Shown here one piece after another: positions 51,054 through 60,413 of a stretch of 64,000 nucleotides of DNA. The notes beneath the pieces were generated by a model. That model ran no database searches and was not told the DNA's origin. It saw only the letters and a program-made list of their open reading frames with translations. A program made the position numbers and the translations under genes. Origin of the DNA: Algoriphagus marinus (GTDB taxonomy: Bacteria; Bacteroidota; Bacteroidia; Cytophagales; Cyclobacteriaceae); assembly GCF_001936475.1 (NCBI RefSeq), contig NZ_MSPQ01000002.1:372001-436000 (forward strand), given 5' to 3'. The first letter of the stretch is position 1; every line of letters starts with the position of its first letter.

Positions 51054-52733
51054 TTACTTCAAATTCTTATATCGAATTCTTCTTGGTGTCACATCACCCA
51101 GACGCTTCTTTTTGCTTTCCTCGTAGTCGGAGAAGTTGCCCTCAAACCAGACCACTTGAGAATCTCCTTCGAAAGCCAGAATATGTGTACAGATTCTGTC
51201 CAGAAACCATCTATCGTGGGAAATTACCACCGCACAACCGCCGAAATTCTCCAAGGCTTCTTCCAAAGCACGAAGGGTATTTACGTCCAAGTCGTTGGTA
51301 GGCTCATCGAGAAGCAGCAAGTTGCCACCTTCTTTCAGCATCATCGCCAAGTGAACTCGATTTCGCTCTCCACCGGAAAGCACCCCTACTTTTTTCTCCT
51401 GATCTGATCCTCCAAAGTTGAATTTGGATACATACGCTCTGGAGTTGATCTCTTTATTGCCCAGCTTCATCAATTCATTTCCTTCGGAAATAATCTGATA
51501 CACGGTCTTATTCGGATCCAATGAATCGTGTTCCTGATCTACATAAGATAGCTGAACCGTCTCGCCCACTTCGAAATTACCAGAATCCGGTTTTTCCTGG
51601 CCAGTGATCAATTTGAAAAGTGTGGACTTACCCGCACCATTTGGACCAATGACACCTACGATTCCACCCTGAGGTAGTGCAAAACTGAGATCTTCGAAAA
51701 GCAACTTGTCTCCGTAGGCTTTAGACACCCCGTTGACCTCAATCACTTTAGAACCCAATCGTGGTCCCGGCGGGATAAATAATTCCAACTTCGATTCTTT
51801 TTCTTTGGCCTCTTCTCCGACTAATTTATCATAGGCGCTCAGACGGGCTTTTCCTTTGGCCTGTCTCGCTTTTGGTGACATTCTGATCCACTCGAGCTCA
51901 CGCTCCAAAGTCTTTTGACGCTTGGATTCGGTTTTCTCTTCTTGCTTTAATCGATTCTGCTTCTGATCCAGCCAAGAGGAATAATTCCCTTTCCAAGGAA
52001 TCCCTTCACCACGATCCAATTCCAAAATCCAACCTGCTACATTATCCAAGAAGTATCTATCGTGAGTTACCGCAATGACGGTACCCTTATAATTCTGCAA
52101 ATGCTGCTCCAGCCAATGCACAGATTCTGCATCCAAATGGTTGGTTGGCTCATCCAGTAGTAAGACATCCGGCTCCTGAAGCAATAAGCGGCAAAGGGCC
52201 ACTCTACGCTTTTCTCCACCAGACAAGTTAGCAACGTTGGCATCACTCGGAGGTAGTCTAAGCGCATCCATAGCTTTATCCAGCATCACATCCAGTTCCC
52301 AAGCGTTAGCTGCGTCAAGCTTCTCCTGCACCTCTCCTTGACGCGTGATCAACTTGTCCATCGCATCAGGGTCTTCCATCAGCGCAGGATCCATGAATTT
52401 TTCGTTAATTTCTTCAAATTCTTTCAGCAAAGCTACGGTCTCGTGTACCGCTTCTTCGACTACTTCTTTGACTGTTTTGGTAGGATCTAGCTTGGGTTCT
52501 TGCTCCAGCATTCCTACGGTATAGCCTGGAGACCAGACTACTTCGCCTTGGTACTCTTTGTCCATCCCTGCGATAATCTTCAAAAGGGAGGATTTACCGG
52601 ATCCGTTAAGACCTAAGACACCGATTTTGGCTCCGTAAAAAAATGATAAGTAGATATTCTTTAAGACTTTTTTCTGTGGCGGGTAGACTTTGGAAACGCC
52701 AGCCATGGAAAAGATGATTTTTTCTGAACTCAT
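51054..52733 (-). CDS. ettA: Energy-dependent translational throttle protein EttA (ABC-F)
   Basis: 559-residue ABC-F ATPase that binds the ribosomal E site and gates the first elongation steps by ATP/ADP ratio. The N-terminus [26 protein letters not shown], the arm region after the first Walker A (GLNGSGKSS), signatures [16 protein letters not shown] and [15 protein letters not shown], and Walker [12 protein letters not shown] / [11 protein letters not shown] match EttA closely, as do the linker [22 protein letters not shown] and the total length. Divergent from the DUF349 gene. Confidence 0.96.
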   Translation of the reverse strand: MSSEKIIFSMAGVSKVYPPQKKVLKNIYLSFFYGAKIGVLGLNGSGKSSLLKIIAGMDKEYQGEVVWSPGYTVGMLEQEPKLDPTKTVKEVVEEAVHETVALLKEFEEINEKFMDPALMEDPDAMDKLITRQGEVQEKLDAANAWELDVMLDKAMDALRLPPSDANVANLSGGEKRRVALCRLLLQEPDVLLLDEPTNHLDAESVHWLEQHLQNYKGTVIAVTHDRYFLDNVAGWILELDRGEGIPWKGNYSSWLDQKQNRLKQEEKTESKRQKTLERELEWIRMSPKARQAKGKARLSAYDKLVGEEAKEKESKLELFIPPGPRLGSKVIEVNGVSKAYGDKLLFEDLSFALPQGGIVGVIGPNGAGKSTLFKLITGQEKPDSGNFEVGETVQLSYVDQEHDSLDPNKTVYQIISEGNELMKLGNKEINSRAYVSKFNFGGSDQEKKVGVLSGGERNRVHLAMMLKEGGNLLLLDEPTNDLDVNTLRALEEALENFGGCAVVISHDRWFLDRICTHILAFEGDSQVVWFEGNFSDYEESKKKRLGDVTPRRIRYKNLK

Positions 52734-52866
52734 AGGTTGATTTTTACTTTATAAAACTCATAAAGTATCAAAGATGGCAAAAAAACCCCTTTCTTAGGAT
52801 AAGTGCTTTTGAATTAATTAATTTGCGAAAAGTTGAAAACGACCACCTAAACCCAATTGTAGCGAA

Positions 52867-54114
52867 ATGGACCATCCTTATGGATATATTAAAGAGAAGA
52901 AAGTTTTTTTAAAGGGTTTTTTAGGGCAGGCGGATCGGCAGATAGGAGAAGTAAAAGAAGATGAGGCCTCCACTCTAAAATACTTTGAGGCTCGGTTTGA
53001 CCAACTCAAAGAGAAGGTTGAAAAATTAAAATCCGACATAGAAGAAAATGAAAACAAGGGCTCATTTCTAATGAAATTGATTCACTTGAGAGATTCATTG
53101 ATGCAAGCCGATGCTTTGGGTGATTTCATCCCTTTGATTGAGACGCTCAATGAGCAGGAATTGGCTTTGAATGAAATCATACAAGCTAATCGCTCCAAAA
53201 ATCTAGAGATAAAGGAAGCTTTAATTCTTGAAGCTGAAGCTTTAAAAGACGATACGGATTGGAAAGAGACTGCAGAAGCATTCAAAGACTTGAAATTGCG
53301 CTGGATCAAAACCGGTCCAGTGGAAAAAGAATTGCAGGAGGAGATCGAAAATAGATTCGAATCGATCGTTCAGCACTTTTTCGAAAACAGAAGACATTTC
53401 TTCGAGGGATTAGCTTTACAGGCGGATGAAAACATCAAAGTCTATGAATCACTTGTAGCCCAAGCCCGCGAAGCGCATGATCTCCCAGATGTTAAAATGG
53501 CTTTTGATATTTCCAAAAAGATCCAAAAGCAATGGAAAGAATCGGGAAAAGTACCCGCTGAAAGAAGGCAACCACTTTGGGATGAATTTTCCAAATTGAA
53601 TAACCGCATTTTTTCCAAATACAAAAGAACATTGAATCCCGGACCGACCATGCATCCTAGAGAATTGATGCGAAAGGTGGAGACGTTGACTGAGGAGATC
53701 AAACAACTAGCAGGAAAGCCAACTTCCTATGAACTGATCGGTCGAGCAAAGGCGATACAGGAAGAATGGAGAAAGCTTCCTCAACGTAAGCCTAAAGAGG
53801 CGAATTTGATTGTTCGCTCTTTTCAGTTTTTCTCAGATATCGTCTTTGAAAAAGCATTTTTGGAAAAGCTGGTTCATGGGAAATATGAAGATTGGGATCA
53901 GAAAACTCAAGAGGAACAGACTCAAATCAAAATTGCTTTAGTAAAAGATCTCCTTCGTCGAGATCAGACAGAATTGGAAGCAGCGCAGGAGAATTCGGAT
54001 AATTTCCGCGTTCAATCGGCTGATTTCGACATTATGATGAAGAAAAAACTTTTTAGCGTCAAGCGAAAAGTGGATGTAAAAAATTATATTTTAAAGCAAC
54101 TTTCTTTTAATTAA
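52867..54114 (+). CDS. DUF349 domain protein
   Basis: 415 residues, almost all helical, with repeated DUF349 units (segments such as WKETAEAFKDLKLRWIKTGP, QWKESGKVPAERRQPLWDEFSKLNNRIFSKYKR and AIQEEWRKLPQRKPKEANLIVRSFQFFSD). Such proteins are common in Bacteroidota and Actinobacteria; their function is unknown, though some are near DNA-repair genes. It has no signal peptide and should be cytoplasmic. The next gene (DUF2795) follows after 78 nt. Confidence 0.9.
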   Translation: MDHPYGYIKEKKVFLKGFLGQADRQIGEVKEDEASTLKYFEARFDQLKEKVEKLKSDIEENENKGSFLMKLIHLRDSLMQADALGDFIPLIETLNEQELALNEIIQANRSKNLEIKEALILEAEALKDDTDWKETAEAFKDLKLRWIKTGPVEKELQEEIENRFESIVQHFFENRRHFFEGLALQADENIKVYESLVAQAREAHDLPDVKMAFDISKKIQKQWKESGKVPAERRQPLWDEFSKLNNRIFSKYKRTLNPGPTMHPRELMRKVETLTEEIKQLAGKPTSYELIGRAKAIQEEWRKLPQRKPKEANLIVRSFQFFSDIVFEKAFLEKLVHGKYEDWDQKTQEEQTQIKIALVKDLLRRDQTELEAAQENSDNFRVQSADFDIMMKKKLFSVKRKVDVKNYILKQLSFN

Positions 54115-54192
54115 GGAGTATAGGAAGAGATATTTAAAAAAAAAGATATTTTTGCACCCTTTAACAGCAAGAACTCTATAAATCTATAACAT

Positions 54193-54414
54193 ATGTATTG
54201 GACACTCGAATTAGCTTCTTACTTAGAAGATGCACCTTGGCCAGCAACTAAGGATGAATTATGCGATTATGCGATCCGATCAGGCGCACCTATGGAAGTG
54301 GTAGAAAACCTCCAGGAATTAGAAGATGATGGTGAACCTTATGAGACCATCGAAGAAATTTGGCCGGACTATCCTACCAAAGATGATTTCTTCTTCAACG
54401 AAGACGAATATTAA
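54193..54414 (+). CDS. DUF2795 small acidic protein
   Basis: 73 residues, strongly acidic at the C-terminus (PTKDDFFFNEDEY). The block LEDAPWPATKDELCDYAIRSGAPMEVVENLQEL is the DUF2795 signature. Function unknown; it is a well-conserved small protein in Cytophagales and relatives. A terminator follows. Confidence 0.9.
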   Translation: MYWTLELASYLEDAPWPATKDELCDYAIRSGAPMEVVENLQELEDDGEPYETIEEIWPDYPTKDDFFFNEDEY

Positions 54415-54417
54415 TTG

Positions 54418-54445
54418 AAAGCCTCGGTCAACGGGGCTTTTTTGT
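54418..54445. terminator. Terminator after the DUF2795 gene
   Basis: AAAGCC / GGCTTT stem with an 11-nt loop and following TTTTTTG run, 4 nt past the DUF2795 stop. Confidence 0.75.
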
Positions 54446-54446
54446 T

Positions 54447-55178
54447 TTAAAGCCCAAGTACTTGTCGCAATCTTGAGTAGCCCGTCTTACTCACCGGGAC
54501 TTGCGCTCCACTTCTCAATTTTACCAAATAAGTATCTCGCTCATAAGGCTCGATCTTCGATATTTCGTTGAGATTGAGCATAAATGACCGATGTACCCTA
54601 GCGAATTGCAAAGGATCTAGAGCCTCCTCCAAGGACTTCATCGTCATTTTTTTGAGGTATTTACCAGTGACCGTATGGATGGAAATGTAATCGTCTTCTG
54701 CCTCAAAATAAAGCACTTGGTGAGTGGGAATAATCTTGATTTCATTTTTTACCCGGACAACCAATCGGTCACTTTTTTCAGCCAGATTATTAATTCCCTC
54801 TTTGTTTGTCGATGCTTCACTTGACTGGAAATGAACCAAAAACTTTTGGATTGCCTGGGCAAATCGAGCTGTTGAAAATGGCTTGAGTAAATAATCGATT
54901 GCCATCGAATCAAATGCCTTTACCGCATACTCATCAAAAGCCGTGGTGAAAATGACTGCAGGTGGTTCGTCCAATAATTCCAACATTTCAAAACCTGTTA
55001 TTTTCGGCATTTGAACATCCAAAAAAATTAAATCCGGTTGATGTTGCTGAATGGCCTTTAAGCCCTGAAAACCATCCTGACAGACCTCTAAAATCTGAAA
55101 TTGGCTGAATTCCGACAAATATTCTTCAACCAAACTTGCTGCGAGTGGCTCATCATCAATGATTAAGGTTTTGATCAT
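54447..55178 (-). CDS. LytTR-family response regulator
   Basis: 243 residues: receiver (about 3-118; Asp54 in IFLDVQMP; switch Lys in YLLKPF) and LytTR DNA-binding domain (about 140-240, with VLYFEAEDDYISIHT and RVHRSFMLNLNEISKIEPYERDTYLVKLRSGAQVPVSKTGYSRL in part). LytTR domains bind two direct 9-bp repeats about 21 bp apart. It overlaps the kinase gene by 23 nt and its operon is preceded by just such repeats (57142-57177). Confidence 0.96.
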   Translation of the reverse strand: MIKTLIIDDEPLAASLVEEYLSEFSQFQILEVCQDGFQGLKAIQQHQPDLIFLDVQMPKITGFEMLELLDEPPAVIFTTAFDEYAVKAFDSMAIDYLLKPFSTARFAQAIQKFLVHFQSSEASTNKEGINNLAEKSDRLVVRVKNEIKIIPTHQVLYFEAEDDYISIHTVTGKYLKKMTMKSLEEALDPLQFARVHRSFMLNLNEISKIEPYERDTYLVKLRSGAQVPVSKTGYSRLRQVLGL

Positions 55179-56214
55179 TTCGCTGTGGGATTTTCAAATT
55201 TACAGTAAAGGTGGAATTCTGCTGATTAGTTTCAATTAAGTCTTTTCTTCCAAAAAGTAAAAATAAACGACGCTCAACAGAAGATATCCCAAAGCCAGTT
55301 CCTTTAGGAGCTGAGGTTTCAGGATCAAAAGGATTGGAGATGGAGATATGCAGGTAATTCTGTTTGCGAGTAGCAGAAAATTGAATCAAGACCTCATCTG
55401 TAACTCCATAGAGGCCATATTTTATTGCATTTTCCAATAAAGGCTGGATCAATAACTGAGGCAATTTCAAACTTTTTGCTTCGTCTGAAAGTGAAAAATC
55501 CACTTCTAAGCGATGTCCAAATCGGACTTTCTCTATATCAAGGTACAAATACAAATAACTCAACTCCTCTTCTAAAGTAACCCACCTAGAGGAATCCTTT
55601 CGTATGGTTCCGCGAAGGAACTCAGAAAGCTGAAGCACCATCTCACGTGCTTTTTGTGGCTGAGAGATAACTAGGGCATTGATCGAATTAAGACTATTGA
55701 AAAGGAAATGTGGCTGAAGTTGCTGCCTTAGCTCGGTCAATTCAGCTTCTTTGGAGAGCTCATTCATCATCATTTCGCGATTCTGAATTTCTTCCTGTTG
55801 CTCCAGCTTAGAAACAACAATTGCAATTAGTGAGACGAAGATTTCCGCCATCGCCAAAACTACCCAACGCAGATAAAAATTATTTTTGAGAAAATCACTG
55901 TAAGTCAAATCCTCTTCAAAAATCCAGATCAGCGCGTATTTATGAATAAAAACAGCGATTAAACTCAATACGATCGGAAGGATCAGCAGTAGCCAATTAT
56001 TCTCTCCCTTTGGAATATAAAAACTAAAAATCCGATCTAAAACAAACACTCCACCTAAAAATCCCAAAGAGAAAATCAAGGCATCGGCTATCGCAGTTGA
56101 ATATTCTATCCCATAAAAGCTAAGCAATAGAAAAGATCCAAGGAACCAGAGGAATCCGGCTCCTTGGATAATCCATTTTGCTTTGGAAGGATTTGAAAAA
56201 GCTCTTGCAAACAA
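55156..56214 (-). CDS. LytS-like sensor histidine kinase (His_kinase family)
   Basis: 352 residues. Four or five membrane helices (to about 140), a short coiled coil (about 145-175), a His_kinase domain with phospho-His in LRQQLQPHFLFNSLNSINALV near residue 170, and an ATPase with N-box LIQPLLENAIKYGLYG near 250 and G box GTGFGISSVERRL near 310. The start is a TTG; an in-frame stop lies three codons upstream, so no earlier start exists. It partners with the LytTR regulator it overlaps, and follows the LiaF-like gene by 29 nt. Confidence 0.92.
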   Translation of the reverse strand: MFARAFSNPSKAKWIIQGAGFLWFLGSFLLLSFYGIEYSTAIADALIFSLGFLGGVFVLDRIFSFYIPKGENNWLLLILPIVLSLIAVFIHKYALIWIFEEDLTYSDFLKNNFYLRWVVLAMAEIFVSLIAIVVSKLEQQEEIQNREMMMNELSKEAELTELRQQLQPHFLFNSLNSINALVISQPQKAREMVLQLSEFLRGTIRKDSSRWVTLEEELSYLYLYLDIEKVRFGHRLEVDFSLSDEAKSLKLPQLLIQPLLENAIKYGLYGVTDEVLIQFSATRKQNYLHISISNPFDPETSAPKGTGFGISSVERRLFLLFGRKDLIETNQQNSTFTVNLKIPQRNDQNLNH

Positions 56215-56243
56215 GGATGGTCAGTTTAGATGTTGGAATCTCG

Positions 56244-57065
56244 TTAATAAGATTTGATTTCCAAACCTCCAAAGAATACCGTCCCTTTGATTAGAAGCAC
56301 CTTCTCTGGATCTACTTCGGTAATTCTAGAAAGGCGCTTGTCTTCTACCCCTGCAGCGATATTGCTGACCTCAACTCTCACATCCCAATGCGGAGGGACG
56401 ATTAATTTCATTCCACCAAAGATGACATCTACCTGCAAAGTAGCCATTCCGTTAAAATCTGCCTGAGTCAGATCTAAATCCACTCCTCCAAAAGCAGCCG
56501 TCAATTTGCCTCCGCTGAAATTCTTAGACATCACTCGCTTATTCACCCCGCTAAATACCGCATCAATATTCAGGCGATCTGAAAAAGTAGATCCCGAAGT
56601 TCCAAAATTTGAAGTTGATTTTTCTGTTTGGGAATAGGCCGATCCAGTCGACTCTGAAGAAGGCTGACCAGAGAAGGAGCTGCTTTCGGACTTGAGACCG
56701 GACCTCATCTGTTTCTGTATATCATCTAGTACCTTGTTTTCTCTATTTTTTTGGGTAATCAAATAGAGTCCTAAAACGATCAGGATGATAGGGAAGAGGT
56801 AAATCTGTATTCCAAAATCGAAATCAAATTCTCGCTCAAATAAGAAATAAACACCTAATGCTAGCATGATGGCTCCAAAAAAGCTTTTGAATTCATGCTT
56901 GATAAGGGTGAATGCGCCAATAGCAATCAAGATCATCGGCCAGGATAAGAGCCAATCCGGAAAGAAAAAGCCCAACTTTCTAAGGAGCAATAGAACGCCT
57001 ATTGCGAGAATAATAAAGCCGAAAATAATACCGCTGTCATTTTTTGATCTGCTATACTTTGCCAT
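56244..57065 (-). CDS. LiaF/DUF5668-like membrane protein
   Basis: 273 residues: four hydrophobic segments in the first 105 residues (DUF5668-type, e.g. IIFGFIILAIGVLLLLRKLGFFFPDWLLSWP in part), a Ser-rich linker (about 125-160), then a LiaF-like beta-helix domain (GGVDLDLTQADFNG, IFGGMKLIVPPHWDVRVE, GTVFFGGLEIKSY). In Firmicutes LiaF restrains a cell-envelope stress kinase, LiaS. Here it precedes a LytS/LytTR pair, suggesting the same logic with a different kinase class. Preceded by a -7 element and 21-bp-spaced repeats. Confidence 0.88.
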   Translation of the reverse strand: MAKYSRSKNDSGIIFGFIILAIGVLLLLRKLGFFFPDWLLSWPMILIAIGAFTLIKHEFKSFFGAIMLALGVYFLFEREFDFDFGIQIYLFPIILIVLGLYLITQKNRENKVLDDIQKQMRSGLKSESSSFSGQPSSESTGSAYSQTEKSTSNFGTSGSTFSDRLNIDAVFSGVNKRVMSKNFSGGKLTAAFGGVDLDLTQADFNGMATLQVDVIFGGMKLIVPPHWDVRVEVSNIAAGVEDKRLSRITEVDPEKVLLIKGTVFFGGLEIKSY

Positions 57066-57088
57066 GAGTTTTTTGTTAAGTTGATGGT

Positions 57089-57096
57089 CAAATGTA
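57089..57096 (-). promoter_or_regulatory. -7 element of the LiaF-LytS-LytTR operon
   Basis: TACATTTG on the minus strand matches TAnnTTTG, 23 nt upstream of the start codon. No -33 TTTG is present at the right distance, as expected for an activator-dependent promoter. Confidence 0.6.
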
Positions 57097-57141
57097 GCTC
57101 AGCCACCAATTTAGAGGACTCTACAATAGGTAAACGCTCTT

Positions 57142-57177
57142 AAAAAGTCGGTGAAAGTGACGAAAAAGTCGGTGAAA
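57142..57177 (-). promoter_or_regulatory. Two 15-bp direct repeats at 21-bp periodicity, likely LytTR binding site
   Basis: AAAAAGTCGGTGAAA occurs at 57142-57156 and 57163-57177 (plus-strand reading), identical and exactly 21 bp apart. They lie about 45 bp upstream of the -7 element of an operon that encodes a LytTR regulator. A third, inverted half (TTCACCGAC) is at 57192-57200. LytTR proteins typically contact two direct repeats one face of the helix apart, about 21 bp. Confidence 0.7.
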
Positions 57178-57199
57178 ATGTGTTGGGAAAATTCACCGA

Positions 57200-57874
57200 C
57201 TAGGCTCTGGATGCTAAAAACTCCGCGTAATCCATGTCCTCAGGGGAAGTGATTTTGATGTTTTCAGGATTTCCGGAAATCAAACTCACCTGCCAGCCTT
57301 GATGCTCATAGACAGTAGCATCATCAGTGAATTGCTGAAGCTCAGGGACTTCAAATGCTTTTTTTATTTTTTCTACTTGAAAAGTCTGAGGAGTCTGCAC
57401 CAACCTGAAATATTGGCGCTCCTGAAAAAAAGATTTGCCTTCATCAGTCAGCTTTCGTATCGAATCTTTAAGTGGAACAACAGCTATTGCACTCCCACTT
57501 TTTGCTGCTTCTTCATAGCTCTTTCGAATGACTGATGGGCTGACAAAAGGCCGAACTCCATCATGAATAGCAACCAAGACTGTATCAGATTTCAGATTTA
57601 GCAAACCATTTCGCACCGATTGAAATCTGGAATTGCCGCCTGCTACTACTCGATGGGGAATATCAAAATCATATGCTAAGCATAAGTCGGCCCATAAAGT
57701 AAAATCTGGTTCAGGTAGAACCAAAATCAAATCAATAGTCGAATCCTCTTTGTAAAAGACGTCCAAAGTTCGCATCAAAATAGGTCTCCCTCCCACTGGC
57801 ATGTACTGCTTTGCGACGGTTCCACCCATCCGGGTACCTTTACCTCCAGCGACTAATATTGCAGCCTTATTCAT
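57200..57874 (-). CDS. ispD: 2-C-methyl-D-erythritol 4-phosphate cytidylyltransferase
   Basis: 224-residue enzyme of the MEP isoprenoid pathway (EC 2.7.7.60), joining CTP and MEP. N-terminal nucleotide-binding motif AAILVAGGKGTRMGGTVAKQYMPVGGRPI; Asp-rich block VLVAIHDGVRPFVSP near residue 100; C-terminal QFTDDATVYEHQGWQVSLISGNPENIKITSPEDMDYAE (in part) all match IspD. Its last codon abuts the inverted repeat half that may belong to the LytTR site. Confidence 0.96.
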   Translation of the reverse strand: MNKAAILVAGGKGTRMGGTVAKQYMPVGGRPILMRTLDVFYKEDSTIDLILVLPEPDFTLWADLCLAYDFDIPHRVVAGGNSRFQSVRNGLLNLKSDTVLVAIHDGVRPFVSPSVIRKSYEEAAKSGSAIAVVPLKDSIRKLTDEGKSFFQERQYFRLVQTPQTFQVEKIKKAFEVPELQQFTDDATVYEHQGWQVSLISGNPENIKITSPEDMDYAEFLASRA

Positions 57875-57925
57875 ATCTGTAAATTAAAATCGATTGGAAA
57901 AATAGCGAGCTATTTAGAAATAAAA

Positions 57926-57948
57926 AAAGCTCCATAGTTTGGAGCTTT
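57926..57948 (-). terminator. Terminator of queA
   Basis: AAAGCTCCA / TGGAGCTTT, 9-bp stem with a 5-nt loop and T-run on the minus strand, directly after the queA stop. Confidence 0.88.
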
Positions 57949-57953
57949 AAATA

Positions 57954-59003
57954 TTAGAGGATTAGCATCGCGTCTCCGTAAGAGAAGAAGCGGTACTTTT
58001 CTTTGATTGCTTCTTTATAGGCTTTCATGATTAGGTCATATCCACCAAAAGCAGCTGTAGTCATCAAAAGAGTCGACTCAGGCAAGTGAAAATTAGTAAT
58101 CAAGGCATTAGCAATTTTAAAATCGTAAGGGGGGATTATAAATTTATCCGTCCATCCACTGCTAGCTTTTAATCTGCCGTTTGCTGTTACAGATGATTCG
58201 ATTGTTTTGAGAGATGTTGTTCCCACTGACACAACTCTTTTTTTCTCATCCAGAGCTTTATTCACAAGTTCTACAGTAGTCTCCGGAATGAAATAATTCT
58301 CCGAATCCATTTTATGCTTAGTCAAGTCTTCTACATCTACTTGACGGAATGTACCCAAACCCACATGAAGTGTAATTGGGGCTACCTCAACTCCTTTAAG
58401 TTCCAACCGCTTTAGCAAATGGGGCGTAAAGTGAAGGCCCGCAGTAGGTGCTGCAACAGCTCCAACATTCTTAGCAAATACAGTCTGATAGCGTTCTCTA
58501 TCTTCTGCTTCTACTTTTCGTTCGATAAACTCTTTCAAGATTGGAGTCTCTCCAAGGGTATCAATAGTTTTATGAAACTCTTCATCTGTTCCATCAAAGA
58601 GGAATCTGATAGTTCTACCTCTTGAAGTAGTATTATCGATCACTTCAGCAACAAGATCAGAGTCTCCAAAATAAAGCTTATTTCCTACTCTGATTTTACG
58701 AGCTGGATCAACCAATACGTCCCAAAGTTTCAATTCAGGATTGAGCTCTCTCAATAGAAAAACCTCAATTTCTGCTCCCGTTTTCTCCTTGTTACCATAC
58801 AACCTGGCAGGAAATACACGCGTATCATTGGTCACAAACACATCTCCATCACCGAAATATTCTGTGATGTCTTTAAATACGCGATGCTCGATTAGACCTG
58901 TTTTCCGATGAACAACCATTAATCGAGATTCATCACGATTAGGAGAAGGGTGAAGGGCTATTAATTTCTTTGGTACTTCAAATTTGAAATCCGATAATTT
59001 CAT
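57954..59003 (-). CDS. queA: S-adenosylmethionine:tRNA ribosyltransferase-isomerase
   Basis: 349-residue enzyme that transfers and isomerises the ribosyl part of SAM onto preQ1 in tRNA to give epoxyqueuosine (EC 2.4.99.17). Family blocks: [51 protein letters not shown] near 180, and [21 protein letters not shown] near 310. Length normal. It follows the divergent ABC permease by 116 nt. Confidence 0.97.
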   Translation of the reverse strand: MKLSDFKFEVPKKLIALHPSPNRDESRLMVVHRKTGLIEHRVFKDITEYFGDGDVFVTNDTRVFPARLYGNKEKTGAEIEVFLLRELNPELKLWDVLVDPARKIRVGNKLYFGDSDLVAEVIDNTTSRGRTIRFLFDGTDEEFHKTIDTLGETPILKEFIERKVEAEDRERYQTVFAKNVGAVAAPTAGLHFTPHLLKRLELKGVEVAPITLHVGLGTFRQVDVEDLTKHKMDSENYFIPETTVELVNKALDEKKRVVSVGTTSLKTIESSVTANGRLKASSGWTDKFIIPPYDFKIANALITNFHLPESTLLMTTAAFGGYDLIMKAYKEAIKEKYRFFSYGDAMLIL

Positions 59004-59119
59004 AGAGATGTTTTAAATTTCTGAGTGATGTTAGAATTACTCTAAAAAATGCAAAGATAATAACAATAACGTCCAAAATCAGCTATCTTAACAAATTGTT
59101 TTAACCAACTATTCTAGGC

Positions 59120-60367
59120 ATGCTCTTTTTCCAACTTACTTGGGAAAGTTTCAGGTTTGCACTTTCTGCCCTGAAATCCAATTTGACACGTACAATACTG
59201 TCCTTATTAGGGGTTACAGTGGGTATATTCGCAATTATTGCGGTATTTACCCTTGTAGATTCACTGGAAAATAACATTCGTTCGTCATTTTCTTTTTTGG
59301 GAACGAATGTAATGCGGGTGGATCGATTTCCTTTTGCAAGTGGCCCACAAGACTATCCTTGGTGGAAATATTTTCGCAGACCTCCTGGCACAGTGGCCGA
59401 ATATAAATTTCTGCAAGAACGAATGACCACTGCCGAAGCAGTAACCATATCTGCCTCCGCAGGAACTATTATTAAAGCAGGTAGCAATGCTTATGAAGGC
59501 ATGCAATTGACAGGAGTAGCATATACCTATCAGGATGTTTTTGATGTGACTCTCGAGGAAGGAAGGTATTTTTCTCAATCAGAAATCGATGCTGCCCGGA
59601 ATTTCGCAATCATCGGTAGGAAAATAGCCAATACTTTATACCCCAATCAGGCTGTATTAGGAAAAGAAGTCAAGATAAAAGGAATGAAATTTATCGTGAT
59701 TGGAGTATTTGAAGAAGAAGGAGAAGGGCTTTTCGATTTACCTTCTAAAGATGAAGCTTGTCTGATTCCATATGGATCTTTTACAAAAATGTTCTATACC
59801 GGAAGAAATGGTATTGAACCTACAATATCCGTAAAGGGGCAAATAGAAGACGTCGGGTTAGTAGCCTTAGAAAATGAGATGACCGGTCTTTTGCGTGCAA
59901 AAAGAGGACTTCGCCCTACTGAAGAAGATAATTTCGCCTTGAACAAAACTGAATTTATTCAAAATGCTATTGGCTCCATATTCGATGTGATATCAATCGC
60001 AGGCTGGGTGATTGGAGGATTTTCAATTTTGGTAGGTGGCTTTGGAATAGCCAATATTATGTTCGTCTCTGTAAGAGAGCGTACTAATATCATCGGCATA
60101 CAGAAATCACTTGGCGCTAAAAACTATTTCATTCTCTTTCAATTTCTCTTTGAGGCGGTTTTTCTGAGTCTGATCGGGGGATCAACTGGGATTATTTTGG
60201 TGTTTTTCTTAAGTTTTATTCCTGTAGGAAGCCTGGATATAGTACTCTCATTTAAAAATATTTTATTGGGATTAGGCGTCTCTTCAATAATCGGAGTTGT
60301 TTCAGGTATTGTTCCTGCCACACTGGCTGCACGGATGGATCCTGTAGAAGCGATTCGAACAACATAA
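59120..60367 (+). CDS. MacB-like ABC transporter permease
   Basis: 415 residues: one N-terminal helix (about 22-45, ILSLLGVTVGIFAIIAVFTLV), a periplasmic MacB core domain (about 50-270), and three C-terminal helices of FtsX type (SILVGGFGIANIMFVSVRERTNIIGIQKSLGAKN near 300-335, then two more). This is the mechanotransmission ABC class for envelope export or lipoprotein handling. No ATPase gene is adjacent, so its partner is elsewhere. A terminator follows. Confidence 0.92.
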   Translation: MLFFQLTWESFRFALSALKSNLTRTILSLLGVTVGIFAIIAVFTLVDSLENNIRSSFSFLGTNVMRVDRFPFASGPQDYPWWKYFRRPPGTVAEYKFLQERMTTAEAVTISASAGTIIKAGSNAYEGMQLTGVAYTYQDVFDVTLEEGRYFSQSEIDAARNFAIIGRKIANTLYPNQAVLGKEVKIKGMKFIVIGVFEEEGEGLFDLPSKDEACLIPYGSFTKMFYTGRNGIEPTISVKGQIEDVGLVALENEMTGLLRAKRGLRPTEEDNFALNKTEFIQNAIGSIFDVISIAGWVIGGFSILVGGFGIANIMFVSVRERTNIIGIQKSLGAKNYFILFQFLFEAVFLSLIGGSTGIILVFFLSFIPVGSLDIVLSFKNILLGLGVSSIIGVVSGIVPATLAARMDPVEAIRTT

Positions 60368-60396
60368 AAAAAGGGGCTCAAACGCCCCTTTTTTTA
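60368..60396. terminator. Bidirectional terminator between the permease and recA
   Basis: AAAAAAAGGGGC / GCCCCTTTTTTT-type stem (GGGGC/GCCCC core, 6-nt loop) with A- and T-runs on both sides, in the gap of the converging genes. Confidence 0.88.
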
Positions 60397-60413
60397 TTTT
60401 CTGTTTGGATATT

